The position numbers were made by a program, and so were the translations under genes. The notes beneath the pieces were generated by a model. It did no database searches, was not told where the DNA came from, and worked only from the letters and a program-made list of their open reading frames with translations. Of a stretch of 6,487 bases of DNA, positions 1 to 6,487 are shown in pieces; positions within the stretch are counted from its first letter, which is position 1, and every line of letters begins with the position of its first letter. The stretch is taken from NCBI GenBank assembly GCA_004211235.1, contig SEEY01000228.1:1-6487 (forward strand), read 5' to 3'. Source of the DNA: Rubrivivax sp. Its GTDB lineage: Bacteria; Pseudomonadota; Gammaproteobacteria; Burkholderiales; Burkholderiaceae.

Positions 1-222
1 GAGCACCTCGTTGAGGTACTCGTTGATCTCGCCGGCCTTCTTGCGCGCGATGGCCACGAGGCCGTCGGTGACGGTCTCGCGCAGGCTGCGCTCGAAGCTG
101 CCGAGCTGCCACAGCCCCATCAGGCCCAGCGGCACCACGGACAGCAGCACGAACCCGAGCAGCAGCGCCGGCCCGATGCGCCAGGCCGGGCCCGGGGCGT
201 CGATGGGAGCAGCCTTGATCAT
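1..222 (-). CDS. N-terminal part of a membrane-bound sensor protein, cut by the window edge
   Basis: I translated this from the minus strand: 74 codons are open from the ATG at 222-220 to the window edge, with no stop. A short cytoplasmic N-terminus (MIKAAPIDAPGPAWR) precedes one strong hydrophobic segment at about residues 17-39 (rich in L, V, G). An amphipathic, charged stretch follows (about 41-74, including LVAIARKKAGEINEYL). A single membrane anchor followed by a helix of this kind is typical of the start of Cache-type periplasmic sensor domains in histidine kinases, chemoreceptors and diguanylate cyclases. Which of these it is cannot be told, because the output part lies off the window; the kinase-rich neighbourhood favours a histidine kinase. 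Its ATG overlaps the TGA of the upstream binding-protein gene (ATGA, 222-219), which implies translational coupling and a shared job. The region just upstream shows no strong Shine-Dalgarno, consistent with coupling. Being a gene is nearly certain; the family is inference. Confidence 0.8.
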   Translation of the reverse strand, partial: MIKAAPIDAPGPAWRIGPALLLGFVLLSVVPLGLMGLWQLGSFERSLRETVTDGLVAIARKKAGEINEYLNEVL

Positions 223-1457
223 GGCCGGCTGCCCGCGACGTCGTCCGCCCAGTGGGCCCGCGGGCGGAAGCCGGGCCAGGGCGCCGGCCGGATCGGACGC
301 GGCGGCTGCCAGACTGCCGCGAGCTCGCCATTCGGCCGCACCTGGGCAATGCGCAACTGCCGCCACAGATGGCGGGTCTGGGCATCGACGGCTGCGAAAC
401 CATGCGGAGCGCCGATGCTCTGCTGCAGCACGCTCTCGTTGACGGCCTCGGTCTGTGCGCTGCCGGTCTCGCGGACGGCGGCGGCCCAGAGATGCACGCC
501 GACATAGGCCGAAACGCCCGGGTCGCTGGCCTGCGTGTCGGCGCCGTTCAAGGCGCGCAGCCGGGCGAGGAAGGCCGCGTTGGCCGGTCCCGGCAGCGAC
601 TGCAGATAGCTGGCGGCCGTGAAGTGACGCCCAAGCCGGCCGCCGCGATAGGCGCGCATCTCGGGTTCGGCCGCCGTGAACGACAGCAGCGGCAGGTCGG
701 CCAGCCCGGCCGCCACCAGCGCATCGAACAACGCGCCGTTGCTCTCACCGCTCAGGGTGCTGAGCACCAGGTCCGGCTTGAGCGCCTGCAGATCGGCCAC
801 GATCACCTGCGCGTCACGCGAACCCAGCGCCAGGTAGCGCTCGCCGAGCACCTCGCCCGCGCCCAGCGAGATGAAGTCGCGCAGCAAGGCATTGACGCGC
901 CGCGGGTACAGCGACTCCGTGCCCACGAGGTAGACGCGCCGGCCGAAGGCGTTCATGGCCCAGCCGGTCGCGGGCAGCACCTGCTGGTTGGGCGTCGGCC
1001 CCGTGTAGATGATGTGGGGCGAGCGCTCCATGCCTTCGTAGGCCATCGGATAGAACAGCAGATGGCGGCGCGCCTCGACGACCGGCCGCACGACCTGCCG
1101 GCAGCCGGACGACCAGCAGCCGAACAGGGCCACGGCATGTTGTTCGGTGATCAGCCGCTCGGCAGCCGCGGCCGCAGTGGCGCGCGCGTTGGACTGTGTG
1201 TCTTCCGTGCGCAGCTCGACAAGCCGGCCGAGCAGCCCGCCGTCATGGTTGATCTCATCGACGGCCAGCTTGACGGCCGCCACCAGCGGTTGTTCGCTCG
1301 TCGCCAACGGGCCGCTCAAGGCATGCACCAGGCCGATGACGATGGGGCCGGCGCCATCGTCCGCGCCGTCAGCGAAAGACTGCCGCCACAGCCAGGCGCC
1401 CGCGCCCACGGCCAGCAGCGCGGCCAACCCTGCCAGCAGCGCGAGCCGCACCCGCAT
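219..1457 (-). CDS. UrtA-like periplasmic ligand-binding protein (Peripla_BP_5 type), probably a sensory receptor
   Basis: A 412-residue protein with an N-terminal hydrophobic helix (residues about 4-24) after Arg2 and Arg4. There is no lipobox Cys and no clear AxA cleavage site, so it may be a signal peptide or an uncleaved inner-membrane anchor. The mature part resembles the urea/short-chain-amide binding proteins of the UrtA/FmdD/AmiC group: a first strand with GLVHALSGPLATSE (42-55), VDEINHDGGLLG (66-77), FGCWSS (112-117), FYPMAYEGMERSPHIIYTGP (135-154) followed by PNQQ (156-159), VYLVGTESLYPR (175-186), STLSGESN (233-240) and HFTAASYLQSL (278-288). Length fits the family. Family members bind a small polar ligand in a two-lobe periplasmic cleft and feed an ABC transporter. 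Here there is no permease or ATPase next to it. Instead it sits 12 nt after a receiver/kinase-like gene and overlaps the start of a membrane sensor gene by 4 nt. I infer a ligand-presenting role in signalling. The actual ligand cannot be read from sequence. The C-terminal ~30 residues are Pro/Trp/Arg-rich and unassigned. Confidence 0.85.
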   Translation of the reverse strand: MRVRLALLAGLAALLAVGAGAWLWRQSFADGADDGAGPIVIGLVHALSGPLATSEQPLVAAVKLAVDEINHDGGLLGRLVELRTEDTQSNARATAAAAAERLITEQHAVALFGCWSSGCRQVVRPVVEARRHLLFYPMAYEGMERSPHIIYTGPTPNQQVLPATGWAMNAFGRRVYLVGTESLYPRRVNALLRDFISLGAGEVLGERYLALGSRDAQVIVADLQALKPDLVLSTLSGESNGALFDALVAAGLADLPLLSFTAAEPEMRAYRGGRLGRHFTAASYLQSLPGPANAAFLARLRALNGADTQASDPGVSAYVGVHLWAAAVRETGSAQTEAVNESVLQQSIGAPHGFAAVDAQTRHLWRQLRIAQVRPNGELAAVWQPPRPIRPAPWPGFRPRAHWADDVAGSRP

Positions 1458-1469
1458 CGTCGAGCTGCC

Positions 1470-2636
1470 TCAGGCCGCCGCGCGGCGCGCCTCGGGAGAA
1501 ATGAGCGGCAGGCTCAGCCGCACGGTGGTGCCCACGCCGGGGGTCGACTCGACCTCGATCTGCCCGCCGAGCGCGAAGGTGACGAGGTTGCGCACGATGT
1601 ACAGCCCCGGCTCGCTGCGGTGCGACCCGAATCGGGTCGAGAAGAAAGGGTCGAAGACCCGTCCCAGCACGCCCGGCGCGATGCCGACGCCATGGTCCTG
1701 CACGGTCAGCATGAGCTGGTCGTTGCCCTGTGGCCGCAGGCGGATGTGCACCTCGCCGCCGGCCTCGCGGTAGGCATGCTTGACAGCGTTCTGGATCAGC
1801 GTCGACAGCACCTTGGCCAGCGCGCCGCGAAAGCTCAGCAGGTGCAGGTCGTCGCCCGCGTCGAGCTCGCAGCGCACCTGATGGGCCTCGAGCGTCTCCG
1901 CCAGGCTGGCGACCACTTCATGCACCAGTTCCAGCAACGAAAAGCTGCGCCGCTGGTCGCCGAAGTTGTCGGCCGTGGACTGCATGAAGGAGTCGACGAT
2001 GGACAGCGTGCGCTGCAGGTTGGACAGCACCAGCCCGACGCTCTCGCCGCTGATGCGCAGGTGCTTGTCGAGGTCGCTGCGCTTGATGTTGCCGGCGGCG
2101 GACAGGTTGCCCAGATGAGCGAGGTCGTCCTGCAGCGTGCAGGCCGAGATCAGCGCATTGCCCAGCGGCGACGACAGCTCCTGGGCGATGCCGGCGATGG
2201 TGCGCCCGACCGAGGCCAGCTTGTCGCGCTGGAACAGCTCGATCTGCGAGCGGGCGAAGCTTTCCGACGCCAGCTTCAGGGCCAGCTGCGTGCGCACGCG
2301 CGCCTTCACGACGACGTCGACGAAGGGCTTGGGGATGTAGTCGACCGCGCCGTGGGCAAAGCCCTCGGCCTCGTCATCGGCGCCGCCCTGAACAGTGACG
2401 AATATGACCGGCACGCCGCGGGTGCGGGGATCGGCCTTGAGGCGGTCACAGACTTCATAGCCGCTCATCCCGGGCATCAGCACGTCGAGCAGGATCAGGT
2501 CGGGCAGCTGCTGCGCGCAGAAGGCCAGTGCCTCGGCACCGCTGGTGGCCATCGACACTTCGCAATCGTCCACCAGCAACTGGTAGAGCGCATGGATGTT
2601 GCTCGGTTGGTCGTCGACGACAAGGATCAGCGGCAT
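1470..2636 (-). CDS. Response-regulator receiver fused to a degenerate histidine-kinase module (probable pseudo-kinase)
   Basis: A 388-residue soluble protein with no membrane segment or DNA-binding domain. Residues 1-120 are a canonical CheY-like receiver: acidic pair D8/D9, phospho-accepting D51 in LILLDVLMPGMSG, T81 and K103 in the IPKPF motif. A helical linker (about 105-140) leads to a dimerisation-like region and an ATPase-like domain (about 265-378) with N283 in LIQNAVKHAY, D314/G316/G318 in DHGVGIAP, and FDPFFSTRFG. The whole resembles kinases with an AHELNTPLGNAL-type H-box, but here that segment reads AGIAQELSSPLGNAL, so Gln152 (codon CAG, 2183-2181) replaces the phospho-accepting His. 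The G2 box is also eroded: HRSEPGLYIV where GGTGLGLxIV is expected. Autophosphorylation is therefore unlikely; it may be a phosphate sink, a scaffold or a regulated ATP-binding partner. The start is fixed: an in-frame TGA lies at 2645-2643, only three codons upstream of the ATG, and the receiver needs M1 onward. It is the first gene of the leftward operon; no good Shine-Dalgarno is visible. Confidence 0.9.
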   Translation of the reverse strand: MPLILVVDDQPSNIHALYQLLVDDCEVSMATSGAEALAFCAQQLPDLILLDVLMPGMSGYEVCDRLKADPRTRGVPVIFVTVQGGADDEAEGFAHGAVDYIPKPFVDVVVKARVRTQLALKLASESFARSQIELFQRDKLASVGRTIAGIAQELSSPLGNALISACTLQDDLAHLGNLSAAGNIKRSDLDKHLRISGESVGLVLSNLQRTLSIVDSFMQSTADNFGDQRRSFSLLELVHEVVASLAETLEAHQVRCELDAGDDLHLLSFRGALAKVLSTLIQNAVKHAYREAGGEVHIRLRPQGNDQLMLTVQDHGVGIAPGVLGRVFDPFFSTRFGSHRSEPGLYIVRNLVTFALGGQIEVESTPGVGTTVRLSLPLISPEARRAAA

Positions 2637-2732
2637 GGCGGTTCAGGATAACCGCGCGATGTTGCCCCACCGCAGGACCGGAAGGGTGGTTTTCCCCAGG
2701 GCGTGGCGGGCGCGCGGCACGCGGCAAATAGG

Positions 2733-2765
2733 CATTTCTGCGCACATCGCGGACATTTCTCGCAC
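2733..2765 (+). repeat. Two direct copies of CATTTCT-(N)-CGCAC, a candidate regulator site
   Basis: CATTTCT occurs at 2733-2739 and again at 2754-2760, exactly 21 bp apart, about two helical turns. Each is followed by CGCAC (2741-2745 with one extra base, and 2761-2765 directly). Two same-face direct half-sites just upstream of a possible -10 element would suit a response-regulator dimer. This role is inference from spacing and position; a chance repeat is possible. Confidence 0.35.
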
Positions 2766-2766
2766 C

Positions 2767-2772
2767 CATAAT
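2767..2772 (+). promoter_or_regulatory. Possible -10 element (CATAAT) for the hybrid kinase operon
   Basis: CATAAT matches the sigma70 -10 consensus TATAAT at five of six positions and lies 25 bp before the ATG at 2798, giving a leader of roughly 20 nt. The region where a -35 should lie (about 2744-2749, ACATCG) does not match TTGACA. The promoter would therefore be weak or activator-dependent, which fits the direct repeats just upstream. Tentative. Confidence 0.25.
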
Positions 2773-2797
2773 TCGCCGGCCCAACGCCACCCCTTTC

Positions 2798-5115
2798 ATG
2801 CCCCAGCGCAAGCTCACGCTCGGTCTCCTCTGGCTGGCCATGGCGGCGCTTCTCGCGCTGCTGGCCCTGCTCTTCAGCCTGCGCGGCAGCGCCGGCGGAG
2901 CCATCGATGCCGCACTGGCCCTGAACCTCCTGCTGCTGCCCCTGCCCCTGCTGTGCGTGGCAGCGCTGCACCCCCGCTACGGCGAAGCGCAGACCCACGT
3001 TGCCGCCGCCCAGGCCGCCACCGAAGCCAAGACGCGTTTCCTTGCCCAGATCAGCCACGAGATCCGCACGCCCATGAACGCCATCATGGGCATGACCCAG
3101 CTGGCGCTGCAGACGCCGCTCAACGCGGAGCAGCGCGACCTGCTCGGCAAGGCGGACGCCGCCTCGCGCACGCTGCTCGGCCTGGTCAACGACGTGCTGG
3201 ACGTCTCCAAGATCGAGGCGGGTCACATGGCGATCGAGTCTCAGCCATTCCGGCTGGAGGACGTCGTCGCGCAGGCGGTCGAGCTGGTGCGCCCGCTGCA
3301 TGCGACGCCTGCCGTCGCCCTCATCTGCGACTGGGCCGATGCGACGCTGCTGGGCGCGCGCGGCGAGTTGCGGGGCGATGCGCTGCGGCTGCAGCAGGTG
3401 CTCGTCAACCTGCTGTCCAACGCCCTCAAGTTCACGCCGGCCGGTCACGTCACGCTGCGCCTGGACGCCGGCCCGACGGACGACCGTCAGCGCGTGCCGC
3501 TGTGCATCACGGTGCAGGACAGTGGCATCGGCATGGCGCCTGGGCAGGTCGCCGGGCTGTTCCGCGAGTTCCATCAGGGCGATGTCTCCATTCCTCGCCG
3601 CTACGGCGGCACCGGGCTGGGGCTGTCCATCGCGCGCCGTCTCGTCGAGCTGATGGGCGGCAGGCTCAAGGTGCAGAGCGAGCCGGAACAGGGCAGCCGT
3701 TTCGACATCCGCCTCGCCCTGCCGTTGGTCGCGGCAGCGGCCACGCCACGGCCCGTCAGGCCGCGCCGTCTGCTGCTGGCAGAGGCGCACCCGGACAGTC
3801 GCGCCGCGACTCAGGCCTTGCTCGGGCATCTCGGCATGGCCGAGAGCGTTGTCGTCGCTGCCGATGCCGAGACGGCGCTCGCCGCACTGGCCGAGGCGCG
3901 TCTGGGCGGCCCCGGCCTGGACTGGCTGCTGCTCGACTGGCACCTGCCCGGCCCCGGACCCACGGGCGCCGAGCTGCTGGCCCGGCTGCGCCGCGACCAT
4001 CCGCGGCTGCGCGTGGCGGTGCTGAGTCCGGCTGGCCAGGACCATGCTGCCGCCCAGGCGCGTGCCTTTGGCGCTCGCGCGGTCTGTGCCAGGCCCCTGC
4101 TGCCCGGCGACCTGCGCCGGCTGCTCGGCGACGCTGCGGGCGCGCGGCCCGAACCTGTCGACGGGCAGTCGCTCTCCGGGCTGCGCGTTCTGCTGGTCGA
4201 GGACCACCCCATCAACCAGGAGATCGCGCTGCGCCTGCTCGGCAGCCGCGGTGCGCGCGTGGAACTGGCCGGCAACGGCCAGGAGGGGCTGGACAAGCTG
4301 CAGGCCGGCGGCCCCGACGCCTACGACCTGGTGCTGATGGATCTGCAGATGCCCGTGCTCGACGGTCTCAGCGCCACGCGGCAGCTGCGCGAACTGCCTG
4401 GCTTCGAGGCGCTCCCCGTCCTGGCCATGACGGCGCACGCGCTTGCGGAGGAACGCGCCGAATGCCTGGCCGCCGGCATGCAGGGCCACATCGCCAAGCC
4501 ACTGGACGTGGCCCGCCTCGTGCGCGAGCTGCAGCGCTACCGGCCGCCGCCGGTGCCGGCCCCCGTCTTGCCTCTCCTCGACATGGGCGTCGGCTTGCGC
4601 CAGTTCGACGGCCAGACCGCGCTGTACCGCCGCACCCTGCAGGGCTTTGCCGCGCAGTACGCCGATGGCGTAGGCGCTTGGGCCGGGTGGCTGGCTGCGG
4701 GCGAATGGGCCGAGCTGCGCCGTGCCGCGCACACCTTGCAGGGGCTCGGCGCCACGCTCGGTGCCCAGGAAATGCATCGCGCAGCGCTGGCGCTCGAGCG
4801 CAGCACCGCCGCGGGTGATGCCGGCACGGCCGTCGGTCAGCTCGAACGCGTGGAGGCCGCGCTGGCCGGCCTGCTCGGCGAAATCCGGCAGATCCTGGCC
4901 GAAGGCGTCGTCGTCAGCGAGCCGGCCAAGCAGGATCGCGGCGACCTGCTCGAGCTGCACGACCTCCTCCGCCAGAGCGACAGCCGCGCACTCGACTGGT
5001 GGCAGGCGCACGGCGGCAGCAGCGGCCTCGACCCGGCGACGCAGCGCCACGTGGACAAGGCCCTCGCCGCGCTCGACTTCGATGCCGCCTTGGTGGCCCT
5101 GAAAGACCCCGCCTG

Positions 5116-5116
<1 letters not shown>
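2798..5116 (+). CDS. Membrane hybrid histidine kinase with two receivers and an HPt domain (BarA/EvgS-class architecture)
   Basis: A 772-residue protein that carries out a multistep His-Asp-His phosphorelay at the inner membrane. Two hydrophobic segments (about 6-28 and 37-57) are joined by a loop of under ten residues, so there is no periplasmic sensor domain. A helix (about 62-80) leads to HisKA with H87 in SHEIRTPMN, then HATPase_c with N208 (LLSNALKF), D241 (DSGIGMAP) and the G2 box GGTGLGLS (270-277); the kinase core is intact. Receiver 1 (about 323-445) is degenerate: the acidic pair reads EA (E329, A330), the phospho-Asp is present (D380 in LLLDWHLPG), Ser410 is at the Thr position, and Arg432 replaces Lys. 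Receiver 2 (about 462-580) is canonical: E468/D469, D515 in LVLMDLQMPVLDG, T545 and K567. HPt (about 592-700) has H645 in RRAAHTLQGLGATLGA. The last ~65 residues (LLELHDLLRQSDSRALDWW and on) form an unassigned helical tail. No Shine-Dalgarno is evident before the ATG. The TGA overlaps the ATG of the next kinase (TGATG). Its input signal is unknown; it could be sensed in the membrane or through a partner. Confidence 0.93.

Positions 5117-6487
<1,371 letters not shown>

Larger units (their letters stand above)
2637..2797. promoter_or_regulatory. Divergent intergenic control region between the two signalling operons
   Basis: This 161-bp gap is the only non-coding stretch of any length in the window and separates the start codons of two divergent genes, so promoters for both units should lie here unless transcription starts inside a gene. 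Its right half (about 2725-2775) is clearly richer in A/T than the surrounding DNA (AAATA, ATTTCT twice, CATAATT), as expected for promoter DNA in a high-GC genome. It contains a pair of direct repeats, annotated separately. No convincing -35/-10 pair is seen for the leftward unit; a TATTTG-like element (2730-2725, minus strand) is weak. Neither start codon has a clear purine-rich ribosome site. Confidence 0.6.

Noticed and set aside
219..1457. Calling the binding protein urtA (urea ABC transporter)
   Set aside because: The fold blocks match, but there are no transporter genes beside it and the context is signalling, so the symbol would overstate what is known.
252..2651. A 799-codon open frame on the plus strand, antisense to the binding-protein and receiver genes
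   Set aside because: Its translation is rich in Arg, Gln, His and Gly with no recognisable domain, and it runs antisense across two well-supported genes. High GC removes stop codons from the antisense frame.
2667..2693. CCACC-13 nt-GGTGG followed by TTTT, a terminator-like hairpin
   Set aside because: The stem is only five base pairs with a long loop, and it lies between divergent starts where no transcript should end.
2701..2722. GCGTG-12 nt-CACGC inverted repeat in the intergenic region
   Set aside because: Short G/C-only arms of this kind arise easily by chance in such GC-rich DNA, and nothing else marks the site as an operator.
2596..4818. A 740-codon plus-strand frame overlapping the hybrid kinase in another frame
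   Set aside because: It is Arg/Pro/Ala-rich without motifs, whereas the frame starting at 2798 shows complete HisKA, HATPase, REC and HPt signatures.

Overview
This window is about 70% GC by eye, densely coding and strongly biased to G/C in third codon positions. It looks like a chromosomal signalling locus from a high-GC proteobacterium. The protein style (Ala/Leu/Arg-rich hybrid kinases, a UrtA-type binding protein) fits Betaproteobacteria of the Burkholderiales, but there is no marker gene, so this is inference.

Layout: two transcription units diverge from one 161-bp intergenic region (2637-2797). Leftward (minus strand) lie a receiver plus histidine-kinase-like protein (2636-1470), a membrane-anchored or secreted UrtA/Peripla_BP_5-type ligand-binding protein (1457-219), and the first 74 codons of a membrane protein resembling the N-terminus of a periplasmic-sensing receptor (222-1, running off the edge). 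These are separated by 12 nt and then joined by an ATGA stop/start overlap, so they are almost certainly one operon. Rightward (plus strand) lie a complete hybrid kinase TM-TM-HisKA-HATPase-REC-REC-HPt (2798-5116) and, overlapping its stop codon as TGATG, a second membrane histidine kinase with about six N-terminal membrane segments (5116 to the edge, 457 codons seen).

How it may work (inference): the UrtA-like protein lies in a run of signalling genes with no ABC permease or ATPase gene in view. It may therefore present a small ligand (urea, amide or branched-amino-acid-like) to the membrane sensor encoded immediately after it, rather than feed a transporter. The first minus-strand protein has a good receiver domain, but its kinase-like part has Gln in place of the phospho-accepting His and a damaged G2 box, so it is probably a phosphate sink or a regulated non-kinase. 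The plus-strand hybrid carries a full His-Asp-His relay plus one degenerate receiver. No DNA-binding or enzymatic output domain is seen anywhere, so the final output lies outside the window.

The two points most worth following up are the pseudo-kinase and the orphan binding protein coupled to a sensor. Very long open frames antisense to these genes are GC-driven shadows and are not annotated.
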